Positions 17,113-25,918 of a DNA stretch of 32,125 nt are shown here, in pieces. Under the pieces are notes generated by a model. That model was not told the DNA's origin and searched no databases. It saw only the letters and a program-made list of their open reading frames with translations. Each line of letters starts with the position of its first letter. Positions within the stretch are counted from its first letter, which is position 1. The position numbers and the translations under genes were made by a program. The stretch comes from Poteriospumella lacustris (Eukaryota > Sar > Chrysophyceae > Chromulinales > Dinobryaceae): NCBI GenBank assembly GCA_008000375.1, contig SMOI01000309.1, forward strand, positions 1 to 32,125. The letters are read 5' to 3'.

Positions 17113-18710
17113 ATGAGCAACGTGGAGGAGGGCAAGTCCTTCGACCACCGCATCTTCTTCCGGCAACAGAGCCCCGGCCATAGCCACAGCTACGCGGCCA
17201 ACCGCGACAGCACCGGCAGCGGCGGCGGGCTGTCCGCGTCGACGTGGCGCGCGCAGCAGCTGCCGTCGACCAGCGGGAGCGACACGAACACCTCCTTCAA
17301 CCCCTCGCAGCACTACTTCCGCTCGTCGTCGTCCGCGTCGCAGTCGTCGCAGGCGTCGACGCTGTCCTCGCGACAGTCGCTGCCGACGCTGCAGCAGGCG
17401 CTGCACGCTCCGCCGGACGGCAGCCCGAGCGCGACGGCGACCACGGCCGCCGCCGCGCCGCGGGGGACATCGCTGCTCGCGCGGCAGTTCTCGCACCCGC
17501 CGTTCTTCGGCGCCGGCGGCGCAGCGGCGTCGACGTCGACGTCGACGGCGGCGGCGGCGGCGGAGCCCCGCGGCGAGCACAGCGGCTCGTTCTTCACGCG
17601 GCAGTTCTCCCACCCGTCGTTTCTGCCGTCGTTCGCCTCGTCCAGCGGCAACGCCGCGGGCGGCGCGGGCCAGGCGCGCATCACCAACCCGATCAACGGC
17701 TCGCCGCGCCACGGCGCCGCGTACCAGCAGCGCCACTCGCTGCCCTCGGCGCCCTTCGCGCTGCACCCGCCGCCCTCGTCGTCCGCCTCCTCGTCCACCG
17801 CGGCGGCGGCGGCGGCGTCGCCCGCGACGAAGGCGGCGGACCCGAAGGGCATCTCGGGCGGCTTCGTACTGCACGGCGAGCGCGTGTCGCTGTCGTCGAC
17901 GCAGTCGGCGTCGACGTCGTCGTTCCACTCGACGGTCGGCGCGGCGCGGCGCTACTGGCGCTGCGTCTCGTGCAAGGAGCTCGACTGGGCGCAGTACCGG
18001 CGCCTGCTGGGCGCGACGCTGGCGCTGAACGTGCTGATGACGGTGACGGAGGTGCTGCGCGTGCGCTACATCGCGCTGCACGGCGGCCGCTTCGACGAGA
18101 TCGCCGCCGACGGCCACAGCGCCCACGCCGCCGAGGCCGCGCTGATCCTGTCGCTAGTGGCGACGGTGCTGACGCTGTCGAACTGCGTCGCGCTGCTGCT
18201 GCTGCTGCTGGACCCGCGGCCGCGGCTGGCGGTGCTGGCGGCGGCCGTGACGCTGCTGCTCGAGCTGATCTACGTCGCGCAGGCCGCGCTCTTCTACGCG
18301 ACCTTCGCGCAGCAGCGCGCGCTGCTCGCGGTGACGGTGGCGTTCCTCGTGCTGCAGCTGTGCACGGCCTGGCTGCTGTACCGCGTCTGGGAGTTCTCCT
18401 TCTTCAACTACGAGACCAACGCCGCCTCGGGGCTGCTGCGCTCGATGCTCGCCGACTACCAACAGCACGGCGACCACTTCTGGGCGCTCGAGAACGGCCA
18501 CGACGCCGCCGCCGCCGCGGCCCACGACGCCGCCACGGCGGTTGCAGTGCGCAGGACGCGGCGTCGGCGGTGGCGGCTGCGGCAGCGGCGCCGGTCGAGT
18601 CGCCCGCCGCCACCGCCGCCGCCAGTGCGAAGCGCAGCGGCGGGAGCCCGTCGAAACGCGGCGGCGGCGGTCGACGCGCCAGCGACCCGCCGCCGCCCCC
18701 GCCGCTGTAG
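17113..18710 (+). CDS. Ser-rich four-helix membrane protein, unknown
   Basis: I do not recognise a family. The start is the ATG of MSNVEEGKSFDHRIFFRQ. The first ~270 residues are Ser/Ala/Gln-rich and disordered, with a repeated motif: 'LLARQFSHPPFFG' (Arg at about residue 124) and 'FFTRQFSHPSFLPSF' (about 163), plus looser copies 'FRQQSPGHS', 'SSRQSLPTL' and 'QQRHSLPSAPF'. These RxxS-type sites could be kinase or 14-3-3 targets (inference). A 'WRCVSCKELDWAQYRRLLG' stretch precedes four hydrophobic helices between about residues 295 and 435, separated by short loops. 'YETNAASGLLRSMLADYQQH' follows. Near 18540 the frame appears to lose one base: the original frame becomes Arg-rich, while the next one gives 'SAKRSGGSPSKRGGGG' and ends 'DPPPPPPL' at TAG 18708-18710. 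Without that shift it would read on to 18984. No intron is needed. Confidence 0.65.
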
Positions 18711-19108
18711 CCGCCGTGTCCCGGCTGCCTCTTTGGCCCCTGCGGCCCCTCTGGTCCCTCGTTGTACATATCGACGGCCCCGCCGCCTCCTCCGCGGCGG
18801 TGGGGCTGTCCGTCCGTCTGTCCGTCCGTCCGTCCGTCGGTCGGTGTCGCGGCGGCCGCGTGTCGCGCGGGGCCACCATCCACCGTTTGTGTGTCCCGCG
18901 CCCCGCCGCCGGCCGCGTCTCCGCGGCGACGCGCTGTGTCCCGTGTCCCGTGTGCTGTGCCCTGCGGCGTCGTCGACGGAGTAGCCGTCGCGACGCGTGT
19001 GGCGCGGCGTAGTTCGTAGTGCAGCGGCTGTATCGCCCGCGTTAACGTTAATTAGAGCCTCATAGACGACGGCCTGTGGCCTGCGACCTGTGGCCTGTGG
19101 GGGCGGGT
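18711..19108. other. Convergent 3' spacer with (GTCC)n microsatellite
   Basis: Lies between the ends of two convergent genes. It contains a tetranucleotide tract (tgtccgtccgtctgtccgtc and onward) at about 18808-18842. No gene is supported. Confidence 0.5.
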
Positions 19109-20134
19109 CTAGCGGCCCGCGGGGGCTGGCGACTCGGCGGCGTCGGTGGCAGCGTCGGCGTCGGCGTCGTGGCGGTGCGACGGCGACGGAGCCGCGTCCG
19201 TCGCGTCGGTTTCGTCTTCGGCGTCTTCGCTCGACTCGTCTGCGTCGCTGTGGTCGCTGTGGTCGCTGGGGCCGCTGCGGTCGCTGCGGTCGCTGCGGTC
19301 GCTGCGGTCGCTGGGGCCGCTGCGGTGGTCGTGGCCCGTAGGGGGCTGCGGCGCCGGCTCCGCGGCGGCGGCGGGCGCGGCGGGCGGTTGGACGGCGACG
19401 GACGGCGCCGTCGACGGCGTCCGCGTGTGCCAGAGGTCGTACGGGGCGGGGACGTACTGCGACCACGGCGGGATCGTCGGCATCGCCGACGGCCGCGGCG
19501 ACGCGTCCGCTGGCGCCGCAGCGTCGTCGGCGGGACGCGTCGTGGGCAGCAGCAGCGCCTCGAGGCGGCGCTCCACCGTCTCGTGGACGTACCGCGGCGT
19601 GCACAGACACGCGCCCGTCTCCGGGTGGAAGGTCTGACTGCACGTCTGCAGGTGCAGGTGGCGGTCGTACGCCCAGTCGCAGCAGAGGCGCGTCACGTGG
19701 CCGTCCTCGTCGGCCACCGGCGTCACGACGCACGCGTCGTCGCAGTGGCGTTTGCAGGGCTCCAGGCCGGCGAAGAGCTCGTGCAGCTTCTTGTGCAGCT
19801 GCTTCGCGGTATCGGCGTCGTGGTCGCTGGATCCGTCGGCGGCGAAGACGTTCGCGCCGCCGAGGGCGACCGGTTTCACGCCGCCGAGGCCGCCGCGCGC
19901 GTTGATCACCGCGACGACGCCGATGAAGCCCAGCACGAAGAGGCTGCCCACGAGGTAGTAGAACGCCTGACGTTGCTTGCGGCCCAACACGGCGCCGGCT
20001 GCGCCTCCGGCAGCGAGGACGGCGGTCGGGGCGGCGGGCGCGTCGACTTCGAACGCCGCGACGCGGTGCGCGTCGTCGTCGTGGGAGGACAGCGACTGGT
20101 ACTGGCTGCGCATGGGGTTGCTCGCAGTGCTCAT
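19109..20134 (-). CDS. Type II membrane protein with Cys-rich lumenal domain, unknown
   Basis: 341 residues in a single uninterrupted frame from ATG 20134. Residues 1-55 are hydrophilic and presumably cytosolic (MSTASNPMRSQYQSLSSHDD). One helix at about 57-79 (AFYYLVGSLFVLGFIGVVAV) follows the basic GRKQRQ, so the C-terminus should face the lumen or outside. The exposed part has a compact Cys-rich segment at about 126-182: 'CKRHCDDACVV', 'RLCCDWAYD', 'TCSQTFHPETGACLC'. This suggests a small disulphide-bonded fold. After it comes a Pro/Ala-rich linker and an acidic/Ser tail with a nine-base tandem repeat encoding Ser-Asp-Arg units (DRSDRSDRSDRSG), then SDHSDHSD. I know no family that matches. 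It is convergent with the four-helix gene. Confidence 0.72.
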   Translation of the reverse strand: MSTASNPMRSQYQSLSSHDDDAHRVAAFEVDAPAAPTAVLAAGGAAGAVLGRKQRQAFYYLVGSLFVLGFIGVVAVINARGGLGGVKPVALGGANVFAADGSSDHDADTAKQLHKKLHELFAGLEPCKRHCDDACVVTPVADEDGHVTRLCCDWAYDRHLHLQTCSQTFHPETGACLCTPRYVHETVERRLEALLLPTTRPADDAAAPADASPRPSAMPTIPPWSQYVPAPYDLWHTRTPSTAPSVAVQPPAAPAAAAEPAPQPPTGHDHRSGPSDRSDRSDRSDRSGPSDHSDHSDADESSEDAEDETDATDAAPSPSHRHDADADAATDAAESPAPAGR

Positions 20135-20636
20135 GGTCGATCAAAGTGTCGACTGCTGCGCTCGCGGGTCGCTTCGGGGTCGGTCGTCGCGCTGGGAGAC
20201 GACGGTGGAAGCGCTGGGAGACGAGGCGAATGCAACGAGAAATGCCTCTGCACACAGCTACCCGCTATTTGTATGTGTCCTCGGCATGCCCGTGCACGAA
20301 GATCGTCGAGAAACGGGGCCACAGGCGACGGAGAAACTTCGCATCGAGCGCCGACGACGGCGCTTCAACCACTGCACCAAGTACATATCTACGGACTGTT
20401 CCGGGTTATATTACTGTTGACATGTCGATCCAAGTATGTACAAGGGCGGCGGGTTTCACGGCCGCCGATGGGACGAACCGCCGCCGCTCGTCAGCGAATC
20501 GCGATCTTTGACGCCAACGCCCCGTAGAACGACGGGGCGGTCTTTGGAATCTCGCGCGACGAACAGAGTCTAATTCACTGCGAAGGAAGTGACAGTGACG
20601 ACAGCAGCGGCCGCGACAGCGACAGCGACAGTGACG
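20135..20636. promoter_or_regulatory. Divergent intergenic region
   Basis: 502 bp between the start codons of the Cys-rich type II gene (minus) and the acidic protein gene (plus). It should contain both promoters. 'gggttatattactg' at about 20404-20417 is a weak TATA-like patch for the plus gene. The last 50 bp before the plus-strand start are a GACAGC/GACAGT simple repeat. Confidence 0.45.
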
Positions 20637-21134
20637 ATGAACGACGATTTGTTTTGCTCGTTGGTCGAGCGTCTCGACGAGGGCGCCAAGAAGATGGAGG
20701 TCCGCTGGGACAAGATGCAAGATACGTTGGACGCGATTTTACGGCAGCTGTCCGAGCCCTGCCAGTGCTGCCAGCGCTCGCGAAATGGCCAGCACCCGCA
20801 GCCGGCGGCCGGCGACGCCAACGGATCTGTGAGCGAAGCCGGCCAGGTCAAAGTCTCCAGACGCACGATGCAGCGCCAGCGTCAACGTCAGCGCCAGCAA
20901 GAAAAACAGCAGCTCGCGTCGTCGGGGGAAGCGCAGCTCAGCGGCGCGGGCGGCGCGGGCCCCGCGGCCGACGCGGCGCCGGCGGCCGCCGCAAACGACG
21001 GGTCACCGTCCGCCGCCGAGCGCAAACGCAACTTCGACGACGACGACGATGGCTGCGACAGCTACGACCCCTCGTCCAAACGAATGCGTTCGGAAGGCGA
21101 CGCGGAGGACGACGCCGATGCGGACGAGCTGTAG
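20637..21134 (+). CDS. Small acidic protein, possibly nuclear, unknown
   Basis: 165 residues from ATG 20637 to TAG 21132-21134. The N-terminus is helical and may form a short coiled coil (LVERLDEGAKKMEVRWDKM, then 'LDAILRQLSEPCQCCQRS'). A Gln/Arg-rich helix follows ('RTMQRQRQRQRQQEKQQL'), then an Ala/Gly linker. The C-terminus is acidic with basic patches: 'AERKRNFDDDDDGCDSYD' and 'SSKRMRSEGDAEDDADADEL'. The basic patches could be nuclear-localisation signals. An open frame continues upstream without ATG; I chose the only nearby ATG. No family is recognised. The upstream leader repeat resembles the one before the start of the 22085 gene. Confidence 0.55.
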   Translation: MNDDLFCSLVERLDEGAKKMEVRWDKMQDTLDAILRQLSEPCQCCQRSRNGQHPQPAAGDANGSVSEAGQVKVSRRTMQRQRQRQRQQEKQQLASSGEAQLSGAGGAGPAADAAPAAAANDGSPSAAERKRNFDDDDDGCDSYDPSSKRMRSEGDAEDDADADEL

Positions 21135-21166
<32 letters not shown>

Positions 21167-21627
21167 AGCCGTCGCAGCAGCCGCCACCGCAGCCGCTGCT
21201 CAGCGCGGCGCTGCGTACCGCCGGACTCGTGTTCGCAGTGGCTGCACCCCACGTAACAGCGCCTCACCCCAACAGAGGGAGCATAAGTATTGATCTCGGT
21301 GTCGACCAATCGGAGCGGCGATTCGTGTGTCCATCGCTGCGTCGCTGGCCCGGAATGAAGCCGCGCGGCTGAAGGCGCAGCAGGAGAAAGAGCAAGCGGC
21401 CGCCGAAGCTACAGTGGCAGCGGCAGCGGCAGTGGCAGCGGCAGTGGCAGCGGCAGCCACTCCGCCGGCGGGTCGAGGGCTCCGCGAACCTGCGCGATCT
21501 ACTGCGCAGCAACCGCCCCACCGGGAGGGGGGGGGGGAACTGTGGGCGAGCGGTCTCTGCGCCGTCGGGAGGCGTCGCTGTTCATTTATCGCTGCGGATT
21601 TTACACGTTTGAACGGCGCCGCGCCGC
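21135..21627. other. Convergent spacer with (CCG)n and Ala-codon repeats
   Basis: Holds a (CCG)n run just after the acidic-protein stop (about 21139-21165), a GGCAGC/GGCAGT tandem tract (about 21414-21455) and a 13-base-class G run near 21526-21538. A plus-strand frame from about 21327 reads 'SLARNEAARLKAQQEKEQAA', which looks helical, but it has no ATG, no partner exon and lies in repeat DNA. I do not call it. Confidence 0.45.
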
Positions 21628-22085
21628 TCAAATCGGCACCGACGCCGACTCCCACACTTTGCTCTCGGCGATGCCGGTGTCGTCTACTGCCATATCGTCG
21701 TCTTCCCCGCCGCGCGTCGCCGTTTTCCGTCGCTTGTTGGCGGCGGCGGTGGCGGCGGCCGATGCACGGGCGGGCGCCTTCACCGGCGACGCGGCGACCT
21801 TCGGCGCGATGTTCTTGCGCTTGCAGTACTTCAAATACAACTTGTGGGCGTCTTGCTCGTCCAAAATGCCGTAGAACAGGCACCATTCCTGTGCCATTTC
21901 TGAATCGGGCCGCTGCTGCAGCAGCGTCTCGTAGAACACGCGGTCTACACGTTCGACGCGGTTAGCGCACGTCAAGCGACCAACGAAACGAACAGCACCG
22001 TGTGATTACCTCCGTTACCAGGCGAGGGCGTGGCGAACTTCTGTCCGGGCTTCAAAAAGACTTCTTCGACTCCTTCTTCGCTCAT
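21628..22085 (-). CDS. Short protein with a conserved-looking helical domain, 2 exons
   Basis: 130 residues. Exon 1 is 22085-22010 and exon 2 is 21944-21628, joined across a 65-bp GT-AG intron in phase 1. The N-terminal half is dense and looks constrained: 'KPGQKFATPSPGNGDRVFY', then 'ETLLQQRPDSEMAQEWCLF' and 'YGILDEQDAHKLYLKYCKRK'. I have the impression of similar short uncharacterised proteins in plants and protists with a 'GDRVFYETLLxQxPxSxMAxxWC' pattern, but cannot verify it here. The C-terminal half is Ala/Lys-rich and ends acidic ('KRRKTATRGGEDDDMAVD'), possibly nuclear. No catalytic motif is evident. The splice was chosen because it alone joins the two conserved-looking halves in frame. 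Confidence 0.75.
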
Positions 22086-22350
22086 CGTCGCTGTCACTGT
22101 CGCTGTCACTGTCGGTGTCGGTGTTGGTGTCGGTGGTGCGTGCTCTGCTGCGGTGATTCGATCTGTCGCCCGCCCCGCGTTGTCTGTGTGGCCTTTGCAA
22201 GATTCAGTTGCGCAAGCTGTTCGCCTGTTCCTTTTTCTGGCTCCGTAGCGGTGGCGATGGCCCGTCGAAATTGGAATTTGTATCGACGCGGCGAGTCGCT
22301 TCGACCGACCGCGCCACCCGACGGACGTACATACAACAAATGGAGCGTAG

Positions 22351-22373
22351 TATATATAGGCGCTTATATAAGC
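22351..22373 (-). promoter_or_regulatory. TATA-like cluster upstream of the short conserved-looking gene
   Basis: TATATATA at 22351-22358 and the perfect 12-bp palindrome gcttatataagc at 22362-22373, about 270-290 bp upstream of the ATG at 22085 and 100 bp past the TSG101 stop. Function as a core promoter is inference from sequence alone. Confidence 0.35.
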
Positions 22374-22472
22374 AACAACGATGTACTACAAAGTATCAAA
22401 ATCCGAAACGGTCGCCACTTGGGTCAGCGACGGGTCAAGCGGAAACACAGAAACGACGCGGGCAGCCGCTGG

Positions 22473-24489
22473 CTATGACCGCAGGGCTTGTAGCGGCAGC
22501 GACGCCGAGGGCAACGCGCTGCTCGACGGGACGTAGACGTTGTGCGTGGGGACGGACGGAAAGGCGAAGGCGGCGGTAGTGTTTGCGGCGGCCGTGACGG
22601 CGGCGTTGGCGACGCTGTCCCACTGCCGTAGCTGCGCGTAGATCTTGCGCAGGTGGGCCTTGCAGAGGAACTCCTGGCGCGAGATGTCGCGCACCTCCTT
22701 CGAGAAGCTCTTCAGGTCGACGACCGTGGGGCTCGCGAGCAGCGCGCGCTCGTACACGTAGAAGGCGTCGTGGAAGGCCAGCAGGTCGCCCTGCAGCTTC
22801 GTGATCTGCTGCGACAGGTCGTCGACCGGCTGCAGCTGCGCCTCCGGCGACGCGGCGGCGGCGGCTGCGGCTGCAGCGGCAGCGGTCTCCGCCAGCGACG
22901 CGGTCGACGGCGACGGCGACGGCTTCTGCGACGACGTAGCCGGCGCCGTGGCATCGGTGGCAGTCGCTGCGGCGGGTGCATCGGCCGCGGACGCCGCCGC
23001 TGGGTCCGCCGAGTCCGCGACGGTGGCCGCCGCCGCGTCGGCCGTCGCAGGGGCGGCGGTCTCTTTGCCGCTGGCCTCCGCCGTCACAGCCACCGGCGCA
23101 GCGGTGGCGGCGGTGGCGGCGGCGGGATCGGGCTGTGCCCGCAGCCGCTTCACGTCGGTGACCTTCTGGTGCAGCAGCGTGACGCTGGCCTGCAGCTGCG
23201 GCAGGAACGTCTGTCGGTACTGCGCCTCGAGCTGCTCCGCCTCCGCCTTCGAGCGGTTCAAGTACTGTTCCGCCAGCATTTCGCGGAGAATATCCTCGCG
23301 CAGGGTCTCGTACTTGGCCTGCAGCCGCTGGCGCAGCACCTGCGTCACGTCGTGCTTCAGTTTGGCGCGTTTCTCGGCGACCTGTTGCGCGATAAGCTGG
23401 TTCTGCTGCTGCGTCTGCTGGTGGATCGCGGCGGAGACGGCGGGCGTCGTTGAGACGGCCGCTGTCGCCGCGTACGTAGAGAAATACGGGTTCGGCATGG
23501 CGGCGGTGGTGGAGGCCGTCGCGGAGGTCGCGGGGCCCACGACGGTCGCCGTCGAATACGCCGCCGGTGCGGGCGTCGCGGCGGCCGTCACCGGCGCCGG
23601 CGTCGGCACCGCAGCGACGGCGGGGCGCATCGACGTCGCAAAGAGCGCTGCCGAGCTCAGTCCGCCGAAGGAATACGCGTTGGAGGTCGCGGGCGTCGCC
23701 GTGGCGGGTGTCGCGGTCACCGGCGCAGGCACCGCGGCCACTGCGGCGGGATACGCCGCCACCGACGGCGTCGCTGCGACGGCGCTGTGGCTGCTCATGT
23801 TAACCGCCGCGGGGGGAGGAACAGGCGCCGCGGCGGGCTTCGTAAAGAGCGGCGGTTCGATGGAGAAGACGGAGGAGGCGACCTCGATGAGCGGCACGAG
23901 CGAGTGCGACGTGTTCCACTCGTGCAGGTACGGCAGGTACACAAAGCCGTTCATGTCCACGTGGCGGTGGTTCTGCTTGATGATCATATCTGCCGCGACA
24001 ACGAGACGTTTAGGGGGCGTGAATGGGGCGGGAGAGAGGCGCGGGAGGGGCGCACTTACTGCCGGTGGGTCGCACGTACATGAACGGCGTCTCGGTGGGG
24101 AAGTTCATGGGCAGGTAGATGTCCACGGGGATGTTGTACTGTGCACACGAGGCGCGATGAGCGGAGTGGAACGTCGGCGGAGCAACGGAGGGCAGCAGGG
24201 AAGCGGCTTACCGTGGCACCGCCGTAGAAAATGGGAATCGTCCCGCTGAGGAAGACGAGCTTGTTCTCCGCGCCATCTACGTGAACTGCAATACAATTCC
24301 AAGAGAACACACTGGTCAGACGAGAGCCTTCAGCGACTCGATCCACGACCGCAACGTACCGAAATTGCCAATTTTAGGAGTCAGCGCGCCCATTTTCTGA
24401 GCGCCGATGGTGGCGGCCTCGATGTCCGCCTTGACCCGCGGCCGATTGCGGTACGGCACTTGATTCAAAAGCTGATCAATCGTAGACAT
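22473..24489 (-). CDS. TSG101: ESCRT-I subunit TSG101/Vps23 (4 exons)
   Basis: Ubiquitin-binding subunit of ESCRT-I, which sorts ubiquitinated cargo into multivesicular endosomes. Exons are 24489-24360, 24285-24212, 24138-24060 and 23989-22473; introns (74, 73, 70 bp) are GT-AG; the joined frame gives 599 residues. Residues ~10-146 are the UEV domain: 'LVFLSGTIPIFYGGATYNIP', 'MNFPTETPFMYVRPTG', 'RHVDMNGFVYLPYLHEW', 'SSVFSIEPPLFTKP'. As in all UEVs the catalytic Cys of E2 enzymes is absent. A Pro/Ala-rich linker leads to a coiled coil (about 285-365, 'QQVAEKRAKLKHDVTQVLRQ'). A second Ala-rich linker precedes the C-terminal steadiness box (about 481-550, 'LQGDLLAFHDAFYVYERALL'). The linkers make it longer than human TSG101 (390). 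A short Ala/Pro/Ser extension follows the box. Confidence 0.93.
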
Positions 24490-25172
24490 CCCAGCAGTGG
24501 TAATCTGTGAACGAGCTGTGACAGCAACGGTGAAGACCAAAAGGCGAATCGATTCTTTCGTCGACGATCGAGACGCCCAGGCGATGGGAACCCGATGGTA
24601 CTTCTGAGAACTAGTCTTTAGAAGCAGAAGCACTCGTTTCCACACACACTACGTACATTATTTATGATTGTACAGCATCTCAGCTCAACCTACCACAGAT
24701 GATGCATTTGCAGGATACTTTATGTGCATAGGCAAGAACCGACAAACGTACATATATACCGTACTGTAGTATGTATTAGTGTCTCTAGTAAGTGCTATAT
24801 CGTACGCGTCGGTTTCGTTGCTGTGGATCATTGGCCACCGACGGACGACGCCTGGCTGCGGACTCCCCACCCAGAGAACGGTGGCGCTGTGTCTCCCCAC
24901 GACGACGACGACGACGACGACGATCGATCTATCGGGAAAGATCGTGATCGTGGGTGTCTCTTCTGTCACCTCTCGCCGGCGAGGCTTCTGTTGTGCCTGC
25001 AAGATGGACGACTCGGAAGCAGGTTTGTAATGGTCCACGCGGCTACCTGACCTTGAAGACTTCGGAGCGGCACTCTGCCTGGTACTTGCGCGGCTGTCGA
25101 CGTGTGCTTCGGTCAGATTCAAGCCGCTTATCCCATGTCGCGGCCACCTACCAGCAGGCCCAGTTCACGTCG
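24490..25172. other. Upstream region of TSG101, TATA-like patch and (GAC)n
   Basis: Less GC-rich than the genes. A TATATA patch at 24753-24758 lies about 265 bp upstream of the TSG101 start, a spacing similar to that before the 22085 gene. A (GAC)n run sits at about 24900-24923. Plus-strand frames here might be 5' parts of the PSxQPS gene, but none has a convincing splice to it. Confidence 0.4.
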
Positions 25173-25577
25173 TCAATGCAGCCATCGTTGCAGCCCACGC
25201 GACAACCATCTGCACAACCGACTCATCGGCCATCGATTCAACCGTCTGCGATGCCGTCTGGTCGATGCCCTCGCCGACCTCTCAGCCGTCTACGCAGCCC
25301 AGTGGACACCCCAGCGGAACACCGTCTGATCAACCGAGCTCCCAGCCGTCCACTCGTCCCAGTGGGAGTCCTTCGATACAGCCATCGACACAGCCAAGCT
25401 CGCAGCCATCCAGCCAGCCGAGTCTATGCCCCTCGGTGGCACCGACTCGTCAGCCCACAGGCCGACCCAGCCGTCGTCCATCGGGACAGCCCAGCAGTTT
25501 GCCCAGTTCACTGGACTGGAGCGATGGACGGTGGAGGTGGGCAGCGAGTGTCGCGTGTCTCTTCTCTTTTGATCGGT
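25173..25577 (+). pseudogene. Fragment of a PSxQPS-repeat protein gene, frame-broken
   Basis: Encodes the repeat class typical of stramenopile surface proteins: 'MQPSLQPTRQPSAQPTHRPS', then after a one-base loss near 25262 'SPTSQPSTQPSGHPSGTPSD' and 'QPSTQPSSQPSSQPSLCPS'. No signal peptide, transmembrane helix or clear start is visible upstream, and the frame ends at TAG just inside the left arm of the foldback repeat. I read it as a truncated or decayed copy; an exon of a larger unrecognised gene is the alternative. Confidence 0.6.
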
Positions 25578-25895
25578 AGTGAGGTTGGCGATGTAACGGT
25601 TTGCGTTAACTCTCTCTGTCTCTGTTTGGGGGTGTCTGTGTGTGTGGCGAAGGGTTCCACACGTGCTAACACTGCAGAAGCAGGTCGTGGTGCATTAGGC
25701 GCAGCTTTTGGACGACAGGAGCAGCATGCGCAGCCACAGGAGAAGAGAGGGAGAGAGAGAAAGAGTGAGAGAGGGAGAGGCTGAGCGCCGTCGTACTTAA
25801 CGCAAACCGTTACATCGCCAACCACGCTACCGATCAAAAGAGAAGATACACGCGACACTCGCTGTCCGCCTCCACCGTCCATCGCTCCAGTCCAG
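25511..25895. repeat. Foldback inverted repeat (99-bp arms, 187-bp loop)
   Basis: Arm 1 is 25511-25609 and arm 2 is 25797-25895 in reverse complement, the same length with five mismatches (about 95%). The loop side adds further pairing potential, with a CTCTCTGTCTCTG run after arm 1 and a GAGAGAGGGAGAGG run before arm 2. No target-site duplication is evident at the outer ends. The right arm ends 23 bp from the DCAF7 stop codon, so it probably lies in that gene's 3' UTR. Confidence 0.92.
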
Positions 25896-25918
25896 CGGCT
25901 GCCAAGTGGCCGCGGCGC

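Noticed and set aside
25511-25895. Classical DNA transposon (MITE) with target-site duplication
   Set aside because: The outer flanks (gcccagttca and cggctgccaa) show no duplication and the termini match no superfamily I recognise. It is kept as a foldback of unknown origin.
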